A stretch of DNA of 26,467 bases, taken from the IMG/VR virus record IMGVR_UViG_3300030109_000772, positions 1-26,467 of that record, one strand, 5' to 3'. This DNA comes from a virus. Numbering within the stretch: the first letter of the stretch is position 1; every line of letters starts with the position of its first letter. Below the pieces are notes generated by a model. It had not been told where the DNA came from. It saw only the letters and a program-made list of their open reading frames with translations, and did not search any database. This document shows, piece after piece, positions 16,215 to 23,977 of this stretch. The position numbers were made by a program, and so were the translations under genes.

Positions 16215-17837
16215 ATGTCAAACTTTGATAATCTGAACTCTTTGATGACTGGGCATAACCCACACAAAGAGCTTCTCAAACAGACTAGGAAACTGGTCGA
16301 TAAATGGGAACCGACCGGATTGTTAGACGAAATCGATGACTCCACTAAGAAAACAGGAATGGCTGTTCTTTTAGAAAACCAGGCAACTCAGCTTATTAAA
16401 GAAGCTTCGGGTACAGGTACTGGCGGTTCTAAAGAAGAATGGTCTGGTGTTGCTTTACCACTGGTTCGTAGAATCTTTGGTGAACTTTCAGCACAAGAGT
16501 TTGTTAGTGTACAACCGATGAATCTTCCATCAGGTCTGATTTTCTTTTTAGACTTCAAATATGGATCTGCCGGATCACAAATCGATCAAAACTCTGATGT
16601 ATTTGGTAATACTTCAGGTTCTGGCGATGCTAGTGGTGGTCTTTATGGTGCAGGTAAATTTGGATATTCAATCAACGATAAGAAAGCTGAAGGTATTACT
16701 CCACTTGGAATGACTACTGGTTCTGCTACTTGGAAAGAAGTTGATTTTGAACCTGATCTAAGTGCTTCTGTTGCTGATGGAACACTTTTAAAAGTTCAAC
16801 TTGGTGCTGGTTTATTTACTAGACCTGACTACAATGGCATACGTGCTTGGGAACTTAGTGGTTCTGGTGTAACAGCTGTTTATCCAGCTTATAGTGTTGT
16901 CGATGATGTAAACAATGTAACAACTGCGAGTTTCTTTGCTAAGATTACTCCTGCTGATGGTATGTTGTTCGGTGTTCGCTATCACGAATCTCCAACTGCT
17001 GAGAATCGTGGTGATTTTGAACAGAGTTCATTTACTACACCTGGTCCTTCTTCTGCTGATGATCTTGAGATTCCAGAAGTAGACATCCAGTTAAGAAGTG
17101 AAGCTATCGTTGCTAAAACAAGAAAGTTGAAAGCTGTATGGACACCTGAACTTGCTCAGGATCTTAACGCTTATCACTCTGTTGATGCCGAAGCTGAACT
17201 TACAGCGATGCTATCTGAGTATATCGCTATGGAAATCGATTTGGAAATCGTTGATATGTTAAAAGCTAATGCTTCTGCTAAGACAGCATACTGGTCAGCT
17301 AAAGTTGGCTATGAGTATGATGGTTCTGGCACAGGTGATGATGCTTTTTCACAGATTAGTGGTGCTTCAAACGCATACACAAAGTCATCCTGGTTCCAAA
17401 CACTTGGAATTAGAATCCAATCTGTTTCTAATGCAATTCATCAGAAAACACTACGTGGTGGTGCTAACTTTGTAATCGTTTCACCTGAAACTGCTACAAT
17501 CTTAGAGTCTGTAAGTGGATATGTTGCTAATACTGGTGACGCTTCTGCTAAGACATACGCTATGGGTGTTGAAGCAATTGGTTCAATCAATAACAGATAT
17601 ACTGTCTATAAGAATCCTTATATGCTAGACAATACAATACTATGTGGTTTCAGAGGAAGTAACTTCCTTGAAACAGGTGCTGTATATGCTCCGTATGTAC
17701 CGATGATTATGACTCCGTTAGTATACGATCCTCAAAACTTTACTCCACGTAAAGGTGTGATGACTCGTTACGCTAAGAAGATGGTTCGTCCTGAATTCTA
17801 CGGAAAAGTTATTGTAACTGACATCGATCAAGTTTAA
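16215..17837 (+). CDS. Major capsid protein (gp23-like)
   Basis: 540 residues (T4 gp23: 521), GGGAG upstream. The HK97-fold gp23 family is recognised from WSGVALPLVRRIFGELSAQE and VSVQPMNLPSGLIFFLDFKY, from the later segment KTRKLKAVWTPELAQDLNAY and EYIAMEIDLEIVDML, and from the C-terminal NPYMLDNTILCGFRG and VYDPQNFTPRKGVMTRYAKK. The N-terminal 63 residues form a propeptide: LIKE|ASGTGTGG at E63 matches the T4 cut at E65|A66 in place and motif. Codon use is richer in C-ending codons (ATC, TTC, AAC) than in neighbouring genes, typical of a very highly expressed gene. An intrinsic terminator follows within 25 bases. Confidence 0.96.
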   Translation: MSNFDNLNSLMTGHNPHKELLKQTRKLVDKWEPTGLLDEIDDSTKKTGMAVLLENQATQLIKEASGTGTGGSKEEWSGVALPLVRRIFGELSAQEFVSVQPMNLPSGLIFFLDFKYGSAGSQIDQNSDVFGNTSGSGDASGGLYGAGKFGYSINDKKAEGITPLGMTTGSATWKEVDFEPDLSASVADGTLLKVQLGAGLFTRPDYNGIRAWELSGSGVTAVYPAYSVVDDVNNVTTASFFAKITPADGMLFGVRYHESPTAENRGDFEQSSFTTPGPSSADDLEIPEVDIQLRSEAIVAKTRKLKAVWTPELAQDLNAYHSVDAEAELTAMLSEYIAMEIDLEIVDMLKANASAKTAYWSAKVGYEYDGSGTGDDAFSQISGASNAYTKSSWFQTLGIRIQSVSNAIHQKTLRGGANFVIVSPETATILESVSGYVANTGDASAKTYAMGVEAIGSINNRYTVYKNPYMLDNTILCGFRGSNFLETGAVYAPYVPMIMTPLVYDPQNFTPRKGVMTRYAKKMVRPEFYGKVIVTDIDQV

Positions 17838-17859
17838 TTGAATATCAATTAATCTACTT

Positions 17860-17891
17860 AAAAAGGGTGGGAGTTTTCTCACCCTTTTTTT
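17860..17891 (+). terminator. Intrinsic terminator after the major capsid gene
   Basis: AAAAAGGGTG (17860-17869) pairs with CACCCTTTTT (17880-17889) around a 10-base loop, and the 3' arm runs into a series of seven T (17885-17891). This is a textbook Rho-independent terminator, placed 23 bases after the capsid stop codon. Confidence 0.9.
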
Positions 17892-17899
17892 GTGCCTTG

Positions 17900-17921
17900 T
17901 ATATTTATTAATGAATAAATA
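17900..17921 (+). promoter_or_regulatory. Candidate late promoter before the neck genes (copy 5)
   Basis: TATATTTAT at 17900-17908 follows the capsid terminator and lies 33 bases before the ATG at 17942. Unlike the other copies, a forward T4-type ATAAATA also occurs at 17915-17921, 20 bases before the start codon. A promoter directly after a terminator is expected for a separate unit that drives the neck and tail genes. Confidence 0.5.
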
Positions 17922-17941
17922 CATCTTTTTAGGAGAATATA

Positions 17942-19108
17942 ATGGAAGCAATTTGGCCAGGTAGTAGTTCATTTTCGACTGGTGATACTCCATATGGATT
18001 TTACGATGCAGATACAGACTTTTCGGGATCTAGTAATCATAATGTGGATAAATTTTCAGATTGGGCAGCTAAAAGATTAGGCTATCCTATAGTAGCAGTG
18101 GAATTACAGAAAGAACAATTTTATGCTTGTTACGAAGAAGCTATCACAGAATATAGCGCACAGGTTAATCAATTTAATATAAGAGATAATATGTTAGCAT
18201 TACAAGGACAAAATACAGGTTCTGGTGCTACAAAAACAGATTTAACACATAGAAAATTGACGCCAACAATAGGTAGAAATATACAACTTGCTGAACAATA
18301 TGGAACAGAAGCAGGTGTTGGTGGCACAGTAGATTTTAAAAGTGGTTCTATAGAAATCACAAGTGGTTCGCAAGTTTATGATTTGAATGCTTTAATATCA
18401 GAAGTATCTGAAAGTGGTAATGCCATAGAAGTTAGAAAGATATTTTATGAGGCTTCGCCCGCAGTTACTAGATATTTCGATCCCTATGCTGGTACAGGTG
18501 ATGGTTCGTATAATATGTTAGATTCATTTGGGTGGGGTAATAATTCGCCAGCTGTTCAATTTATGATGATGCCGATGTACGCTGATTTATTAAAAGTTCA
18601 AGCGATTGAGTTTAATGACCAAATAAGAAAGTCTGCATATTCCTTTGAGTTAGTCAATAACAAATTGAGAATATTTCCAAATCCAACAAGTAACTATAAC
18701 TTACATCTTAGATATTTAGTAAAGCAAGATAGAGATAGTACACTACAAGGAACTACAGATGGTGTAATTACAGATTTTTCAAATGCACCTTTTGATAATA
18801 TGACATTTGCTAATATAAATGAAGTTGGTAAACAATGGATTAAAAAATATGGATTAGCTCTCTGTAAAGAATTATTAGGAACAATACGAAGTAAATATGC
18901 TTCATTACCAATACCTGGCGCTGAAACTACATTAGATGGAGACACTTTACGAACAGAGGCGTCTACTGAAAAAGAAACATTAGTAGAACAACTTAGGGAA
19001 ATGTTAGACCAAACAAGTAGAAAAGCTCTATTAGAAGCTGACAAAGATGAGGCTGAATTTCTACAAGAAAAATTGGCTAAAGTACCCTATCCAATATACA
19101 TAGGATAA
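17942..19108 (+). CDS. Neck / head-completion protein (gp13-position)
   Basis: 388 residues (T4 gp13: 309), strong AGGAG upstream. I recall NVDKFSDWAAKRLGYPIVAV and the following YACYEEAITEYSAQVNQF as a conserved pattern of neck proteins in marine T4-like phages. The centre is a Ser/Gly/Thr-rich beta region (SGSIEITSGSQVYDLNALIS), and the part VQFMMMPMYADLLKVQAIEF to LRIFPNPTSNYNLHLRYLV fits an adaptor fold. The C-terminus is helical (TLVEQLREMLDQTSRKALLE). It should close the portal after packaging and connect it to the tail. The gp13 assignment rests on order (capsid, this gene, then a gp14-position gene and a gp15-like gene) more than on T4 identity. Confidence 0.75.
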   Translation: MEAIWPGSSSFSTGDTPYGFYDADTDFSGSSNHNVDKFSDWAAKRLGYPIVAVELQKEQFYACYEEAITEYSAQVNQFNIRDNMLALQGQNTGSGATKTDLTHRKLTPTIGRNIQLAEQYGTEAGVGGTVDFKSGSIEITSGSQVYDLNALISEVSESGNAIEVRKIFYEASPAVTRYFDPYAGTGDGSYNMLDSFGWGNNSPAVQFMMMPMYADLLKVQAIEFNDQIRKSAYSFELVNNKLRIFPNPTSNYNLHLRYLVKQDRDSTLQGTTDGVITDFSNAPFDNMTFANINEVGKQWIKKYGLALCKELLGTIRSKYASLPIPGAETTLDGDTLRTEASTEKETLVEQLREMLDQTSRKALLEADKDEAEFLQEKLAKVPYPIYIG

Positions 19109-19112
19109 TCAT

Positions 19113-19601
19113 ATGGCTGGTAGATTTTTACCTCAATCTGATGTAAACTTAATTACAAGAGTTACGCGCGAATTAGTTGGGGATAAACAAAATAACAAAG
19201 ATGGTATTATAAATCAGGAGTGTGTTGTATACAAACCATCACTTCAAGAATCTGTAACCAATATGTATGGTGAAGCAGCTGGTGGTAAAAAAGTATATAA
19301 AGATGGTGTTCAGATGAACGCACTAATAGACGCAGAAGATTTTGATTTTAATCAAGAAGAATTTGGACCTGATGCTGGACAAACAGCAACATTTTCATTT
19401 CTAAGACAATCTTTTATAGATGCCAGTATGGTATTAGAAATAGGTGATTTGATAGATTGGAACTATGGATATTTTGAAGTTGGTTCTATAAATGAAAATC
19501 AATTAATAGGTGGACAATTTGACCAAAACTATTCGGTTATAGCAAACACTTTCTTAATCAGAAAGAGTTCTATACAGATAGAGAGAATTAGGAGTATCTA
19601 A
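19113..19601 (+). CDS. Neck protein (gp14-position)
   Basis: 162 residues (T4 gp14 is longer, about 256), four bases after the preceding gene, with AGGA upstream. Recognisable segments are MAGRFLPQSDVNLITRVTRE, ECVVYKPSLQESVTNMYGEA, and the strongly conserved FSFLRQSFIDASMVLEIGDL with IDWNYGYFEVGSINENQLIG. The fold looks beta-rich. It sits between the gp13-like and gp15-like genes, and its stop overlaps the next ATG (TAATG). In T4 the protein at this position works with gp13 to complete the head and to bind tail and whiskers. The short length may mean a shared core only. Function is assigned from position plus remembered family pattern. Confidence 0.7.
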   Translation: MAGRFLPQSDVNLITRVTRELVGDKQNNKDGIINQECVVYKPSLQESVTNMYGEAAGGKKVYKDGVQMNALIDAEDFDFNQEEFGPDAGQTATFSFLRQSFIDASMVLEIGDLIDWNYGYFEVGSINENQLIGGQFDQNYSVIANTFLIRKSSIQIERIRSI

Positions 19602-21139
19602 TGGCTCGTAAAAAACCAATACCTCGTTCTGCTAGAAAAGAATTAAATCGAGGCAGAATAAGGTCGAGAGATGACGACACAGTAAAAAATATATCAGTTG
19701 GATTGATGGACATCGATGCAGCTATTATGTTCTATTTTAATAATACAATTCAACCAGAAGTTGAAGAGAATGGTGAAACTGTCAAAGTTCCACTTATGTA
19801 TTCTAATCCCGAAAGATGGGCTATAGTACAAAAGAATGGATATTTAGTTGATAATAAAAAACAACTTATCATACCACTAATAGCTTTTAAAAGAACTTCT
19901 ATAGAAAAAGATGATACGATGAGTGTGGATAAATTAGATCCTAAAGATCCTAAATTATTTTACACTTTTCAAAGAAAATATTCAGAAAAAAATCGTTATG
20001 ATAAATTTGCTGTACAGCAAGGATTAAATAAAGTCAATGAACTTTATACTGTGGGTGTTCCAGATTATGTAAGTGTAAGTTATGATTTTGTTATTTGGAC
20101 ATCTTATACCGAACAGATGAACAAAATTGTTGAAAAAATTATTTGGAGTGAGGGTTCTTATTGGGGCGAAGATGGTAAGTTTAAATTTAGAACAACAATA
20201 GATAGTTATACAGATGCCAGCGAAGTATCTGTTAATTCAGAAAGATTAATTAGAACTAATTTTACAGTAACATTAAAAGGTTATTTAATACCTGAACAAT
20301 TTAATAAAGTTCTTACAACTCAAAAAACATTAACACCAAAAAGAATTTTAATTGGAGATGATGTAAGCGTAAATCTAACTAACTTAGTTGGAGATAGTAA
20401 AACTAAAGATGTAAAAATATCTGTACAACAAGGTGCTGCTGGTGGTACTTTGGATAAATCATTTCAGATAATAGCTGGAACTGGTGTAAGTATCGGTGGT
20501 GAGGGAACATTTGACGGAACAGAGGAAAAGGATTTTACTTTTTCTATTGGACAAGAAGTAGGAACTACGAGTACAGTTCAATTTAATGCTGTTAGTGCTT
20601 CAAACGCTTTACATATCGGACCAACATCTTTTACCATATCACAAAATGATAGAGGTATAGCTGAAATAAGCACAGATTTACAGGTTAAAGGTGATATTTT
20701 TGCAGAAAACTATGTGGTTTCATCATCTATAGTATCGATGTCTGTACAACAAGCAAGTGGTTCAACGAGGTTTGGTGATACAATTGATGATACACACCAA
20801 TTTACAGGAAGTTTAAATGTTTCAGGATCTTTATCGGTGGATGGAGTCACTACAGGTGATACTAATACATATTTAAGAAAATCGTTTGTTCATAAATCTA
20901 ATGCTATAACAGCAACAACTGCCAGCTTTACTGCAGTAACCGCTTCCGCTCCAACAGGACTAACTGCTACATCAGAAAACGATTTTATATTCTTTCTAAA
21001 CGGACAATATATGGAACACGATGCTTTAAAAATACATCAAGCTGGCGCTACATTTCAATTGCACGTGGATACTGATAGTATTGGATATGAGTTAGAAGAT
21101 GACGATGAAATTATGGCTATGGGTAAATTTAATTCATAG
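19601..21139 (+). CDS. Tail sheath stabiliser (gp15-like) with a C-terminal fibre extension
   Basis: 512 residues (T4 gp15: 272), GGAG upstream. Residues about 30-240 follow the gp15 pattern: YFNNTIQPEVEENGETVKVP, MYSNPERWAIVQKNGYL, LIIPLIAFKRTSIEKD, YVSVSYDFVIWTSYTEQMNK then IVEKIIWSEGSYWGEDG, ending TNFTVTLKGYLIPEQF. In T4, gp15 forms the ring that ends the contractile tail and joins it to the neck. Residues about 255-512 are different: Ser/Gly/Thr-rich fibre-type sequence with ASGSTRFGDTIDDTHQFTGS and LNVSGSLSVDG, then a small C-terminal domain (DFIFFLNGQYMEHDALKIHQ). The fusion suggests a tail-terminator ring that carries collar fibres. The core call is based on pattern, not on an alignment. 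Confidence 0.7.
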   Translation: MARKKPIPRSARKELNRGRIRSRDDDTVKNISVGLMDIDAAIMFYFNNTIQPEVEENGETVKVPLMYSNPERWAIVQKNGYLVDNKKQLIIPLIAFKRTSIEKDDTMSVDKLDPKDPKLFYTFQRKYSEKNRYDKFAVQQGLNKVNELYTVGVPDYVSVSYDFVIWTSYTEQMNKIVEKIIWSEGSYWGEDGKFKFRTTIDSYTDASEVSVNSERLIRTNFTVTLKGYLIPEQFNKVLTTQKTLTPKRILIGDDVSVNLTNLVGDSKTKDVKISVQQGAAGGTLDKSFQIIAGTGVSIGGEGTFDGTEEKDFTFSIGQEVGTTSTVQFNAVSASNALHIGPTSFTISQNDRGIAEISTDLQVKGDIFAENYVVSSSIVSMSVQQASGSTRFGDTIDDTHQFTGSLNVSGSLSVDGVTTGDTNTYLRKSFVHKSNAITATTASFTAVTASAPTGLTATSENDFIFFLNGQYMEHDALKIHQAGATFQLHVDTDSIGYELEDDDEIMAMGKFNS

Positions 21140-21164
21140 TTCCACCTTTCTTTTACTATTTCTT

Positions 21165-21173
21165 TATATTTAT
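21165..21173 (+). promoter_or_regulatory. Candidate late-promoter element TATATTTAT (copy 6)
   Basis: Exact TATATTTAT in the 38-base gap after the gp15-like gene, in a context (CTTTATATTTAT) equal to copy 1. It lies only four bases before the ATG at 21178, too close to leave room for a leader. If it is active, it more likely serves the fibre gene starting at 21429. Confidence 0.35.
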
Positions 21174-21177
21174 TACT

Positions 21178-21456
21178 ATGAGAAAAAGGCATTGGAAAGA
21201 TAGAAAAAATAGAAAATGTCCATCTTGTAGTAAGATGCTGACATATTCGAGAAAAGATGCTTTTGATAGAGCAGTCGGTAATAATAGTGTATGTAAGTCG
21301 TGCGCACAGATGGATAGAAAAGTAACTGTAGCTACGATTGAAAAGATGAAACAACCGAAATCTATAGAGCATAAAAGAAAAATTTCAAAGTCAATGAGAG
21401 TTCATTGGCAAAGTAGAAGAGAAGATGTATGGCTTTACAAAAAAGTAAACAATTAA
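21178..21456 (+). CDS. Small zinc-finger protein, homing-endonuclease-like fragment
   Basis: 92 residues. A four-cysteine zinc site is clear: CPSC (C14, C17) and CKSC (C39, C42), with LTYSRKDAFDRAVGNNSVCK between. This resembles the zinc-binding N-terminus seen in some phage HNH-type homing endonucleases. The next part, SIEHKRKISKSMRVHW (62-77), resembles the short NUMOD-type DNA-binding helix of those enzymes. No HNH or GIY-YIG catalytic motif is present, so this would be a remnant or a DNA-binding fragment. There is no ribosome binding site before the ATG, and the ORF overlaps the next gene by 28 bases. The protein is basic. It may be a real small gene or a decayed insertion. Confidence 0.5.
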   Translation: MRKRHWKDRKNRKCPSCSKMLTYSRKDAFDRAVGNNSVCKSCAQMDRKVTVATIEKMKQPKSIEHKRKISKSMRVHWQSRREDVWLYKKVNN

Positions 21457-22331
21457 ATCCTAGACTTACAGGTTCATTTACCCTTTCTGGTAGTCTTGTT
21501 GGTTCAACTGCTGAATTCACAGATTATGGTGGTAATGTAAGTGGCTCAGCAACCTCAACTGGTTCGTTTGGTAAGGTTATAACTGGTGAGCTTACTGCAA
21601 GTGGTATACAAGTAAATGGTAATGTAAGTGTGTTTGATGATTTAATTGTTGGAGAATACATTAAACATAAGGGTGATGTAAATACACGAATCTACTTTAC
21701 CGATGATAGGATTAGATTTCAAGCTGGTGGTCTTGATTTCGTGGGGATGCATAATAAGAGTTCAACACCACACCTTGTCACCATTAATAATGGTTCTAAC
21801 AACATAGACTTTCAAATTAAGGATAATTCTAATAATACACTTTTTAGAACTGATGCTGATGAACAATTAGTAAAATTTCCAGACGCGCTACAAATAAGTG
21901 GCTCAGCAACTTCAACTGGTTCATTTGGTAGAGCAGAAATTAATGATAATGTATCAATAGGTGGTGATATTTTATTAGATGAAGACCAAAGAATATATTT
22001 TGAAGAAGATAAACAAACTTGGATAGAATCTAATGGTGCAAATTTAATTAGGATAGTTACTAATAATAGTCAAATGTTGCTATTAGACCACGAGACTGGT
22101 AATAGAGCAGTATTTGGTAATGGAACTAAAGTTTTTATAGGTGCTAATAATAATGAATTACCATCTAATGAGTTAGAAGTTGTTGGAACTATAAGTGGTT
22201 CAGGAATTTTATCCATTGAGGGAAATATAACAGGTAGTGGTAATATAAACACTACAGGTGGTAGAGTATTTGAACAAGGAACATCAGTAATAGACCACGC
22301 TACGGCGATGGCAATAGTATTTGGAGGATAA
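21429..22331 (+). CDS. Fibre-type structural protein with two SGSATSTGSFG modules
   Basis: 300 residues, starting inside the preceding ORF; only a weak purine-rich site precedes the ATG. The N-terminus (MALQKSKQLNPRLTGSFTLS) is Ser/Gly/Thr-rich. SGSATSTGSFG occurs at residues 38-48 and again at 157-167, each followed by a segment that looks like a beta-helical or beta-prism repeat. Between them lies KHKGDVNTRIYFTDDRIRFQ then AGGLDFVGMHN, which I recall as a common element of tail-fibre proteins in marine phage sequences. The end (VFEQGTSVIDHATAMAIVFG) is compact. It probably forms part of a trimeric fibre at tail or collar. There is no S74 chaperone at its C-terminus. Confidence 0.75.
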   Translation: MALQKSKQLNPRLTGSFTLSGSLVGSTAEFTDYGGNVSGSATSTGSFGKVITGELTASGIQVNGNVSVFDDLIVGEYIKHKGDVNTRIYFTDDRIRFQAGGLDFVGMHNKSSTPHLVTINNGSNNIDFQIKDNSNNTLFRTDADEQLVKFPDALQISGSATSTGSFGRAEINDNVSIGGDILLDEDQRIYFEEDKQTWIESNGANLIRIVTNNSQMLLLDHETGNRAVFGNGTKVFIGANNNELPSNELEVVGTISGSGILSIEGNITGSGNINTTGGRVFEQGTSVIDHATAMAIVFGG

Positions 22332-22332
22332 T

Positions 22333-22659
22333 ATGGCTAATACATTTAAAAGTGCAGCAAGCGGTTCAACAACGAGTATACAAACATTGTATACTTGTCC
22401 TGCTGCTACTACTGCTGTAGTTCACGCAGTATATTTAAGTAACATTGATGGTACAAATGATGCTACTATTGATTTATCTATTAGTGGTAGTGCTAATTTT
22501 GATGATAGAAGATACATACTAAAGACTGTAGATGTACCAGCAGACTCGACAGTAGTAATTGAGAAACCTATTAATTTAGGTGCTGGTGATTTATTAGAAA
22601 CAGCAGCTTCTGCAAATGGTGATATAGATGTTTTTGCAAGTATATTGGAAATGACATAA
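22333..22659 (+). CDS. Small beta-sandwich virion protein
   Basis: 108 residues from the ATG at 22333, with GGAGG (22323-22327) as ribosome binding site; this decides against the in-frame TTG at 22321, which lies inside that site. Pattern: ASGSTTSIQTLYTCPAATTA, then VVHAVYLSNIDGTNDATIDL, then VPADSTVVIEKPINLGAGDL and LLETAASANGDIDVFASILE. I recall the 'SNIDGTNDATI' type as a small structural protein found next to fibre genes in cyanophages and other marine phages. It is probably a beta-sandwich used as fibre tip, connector or decoration protein. It overlaps none of its catalytic-type relatives and shows no enzyme motif. Confidence 0.65.
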   Translation: MANTFKSAASGSTTSIQTLYTCPAATTAVVHAVYLSNIDGTNDATIDLSISGSANFDDRRYILKTVDVPADSTVVIEKPINLGAGDLLETAASANGDIDVFASILEMT

Positions 22660-22660
22660 T

Positions 22661-23968
22661 ATGTCTAACCTTAAATATATAGGTAAAAATATATTAAAAC
22701 ACGACCTCGAAGTTCGTAGAGGTAATGTAAGTGGTTCGTCTGCCTCGACTGGCTCATTTGGATTATCTCAGATAGATGGTATTGATTTAAGAACAACTGG
22801 AGTTTCTCGTGATGAAGTTTTAAAATTTAATGGAACAAGGTTTGTTCCAGCAGCGCATGATGCTACTTTTGTATTTTCAATAGCAGATTTTGATATGAAT
22901 TATTCAACCTCACCAACATTAATTGGTTCAGGTTCTTGGAAAGCCGCAGGTACTATCACATTTACTGCAACTTATAATAACGGTCCGCCTGATGGATTTG
23001 AGGGAAGTTCTGCAGGAGCGCCAAAAATTCAAGGTTATGTCAATAGTTCAATAAGTAGTTCATATGATATGTTTCCATTGAGTTCAAGCTTTACATCAGG
23101 AACAAATCCTATGGCTATAACTTTTCCATTAACGAGTGGACACGATATAAGATTTAGATTATTTGCTTCAGCTGGAAGTGATACTAGTAATAGTTATACA
23201 GACCAAAGAATATATTTTAGAAATCAATTTGTTTATGGTGAAATAAGTAAGAACAATGGATTTGCTCAAGCAGATATAAGAACATTAGCAGCTGCCAATA
23301 CAGTTACTACTAATGATACAACAAGAACACTTACAGTATCAGTTGGTGGTTCTAATTATTTGGCATTTGCACATAGAAGTGGTGATACTAATGTAGCACA
23401 AGTAAGAGCTGGTAGTGGTGCTAATTTATTAACTGTTGCTATGGACAGAACAGATGCTACTGCACTAACACCATTAAAGGAAACAGTAAGTTATTTAAAT
23501 ACTGCTGGATTTACAGAAAACTTTCTTGTGTACGCTAGTGCAATAGCTAATGTAGATGCACACTCAACAACTTTTACTACAGTAACATCTACACAAAAGA
23601 AAAATTATTTTATTTGGGGATTCGATGCACAAGCAGATAGTTATGATGAAAGTTTCTTAGAAACTTCAGGTGATTGGGATTCCTACAATGCAAACTCTTC
23701 ATATGATGATGGAAATATCATAAGCCAAACATTAAGTGTTGGTTCTTTTACAGACAAATATGTTATAATAGCTTTTCCAGATAGGTATGGAGATAATGCA
23801 TCAGAATTTCAATTTAAAGATAATGGTACAGGTTTACCTTTTGATGTAACAGCACAGAGTGATGTCACAGTAACAAATGTAGTTGGTTTTCAAGAAACGT
23901 ATCACGTTTGGAGATCGACAAATTTATTAACAATGAGTAATCTAACGATTCTCATAGATTCGGTATAG
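22661..23968 (+). CDS. Fibre-type structural protein with one SGSSASTGSFG module
   Basis: 435 residues, ATG one base after the previous stop; a weak GGA site lies within that gene. The start MSNLKYIGKNILKHDLEVRR is followed by NVSGSSASTGSFG (24-34) and QIDGIDLRTTGVSRDEVLKF with NGTRFVP, a pattern of short fibre repeats. The remaining 370 residues are beta-rich without obvious repeats, with many Ser/Thr/Asn/Asp and aromatic residues (FSIADFDMNYSTSPTLIGSG; FRLFASAGSDTSNSYTDQRI; NYFIWGFDAQADSYDESFLE; YVIIAFPDRYGDNASEF). Such a body fits a receptor-binding or distal fibre domain. No known enzyme motif is seen. The receptor is unknown. Confidence 0.7.
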   Translation: MSNLKYIGKNILKHDLEVRRGNVSGSSASTGSFGLSQIDGIDLRTTGVSRDEVLKFNGTRFVPAAHDATFVFSIADFDMNYSTSPTLIGSGSWKAAGTITFTATYNNGPPDGFEGSSAGAPKIQGYVNSSISSSYDMFPLSSSFTSGTNPMAITFPLTSGHDIRFRLFASAGSDTSNSYTDQRIYFRNQFVYGEISKNNGFAQADIRTLAAANTVTTNDTTRTLTVSVGGSNYLAFAHRSGDTNVAQVRAGSGANLLTVAMDRTDATALTPLKETVSYLNTAGFTENFLVYASAIANVDAHSTTFTTVTSTQKKNYFIWGFDAQADSYDESFLETSGDWDSYNANSSYDDGNIISQTLSVGSFTDKYVIIAFPDRYGDNASEFQFKDNGTGLPFDVTAQSDVTVTNVVGFQETYHVWRSTNLLTMSNLTILIDSV

Positions 23969-23977
23969 GAACATAGA

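Noticed and set aside
17269-17475. 68-codon + strand frame within the capsid gene
   Set aside because: It lies wholly inside the major capsid gene in another frame and its sequence has no domain features.
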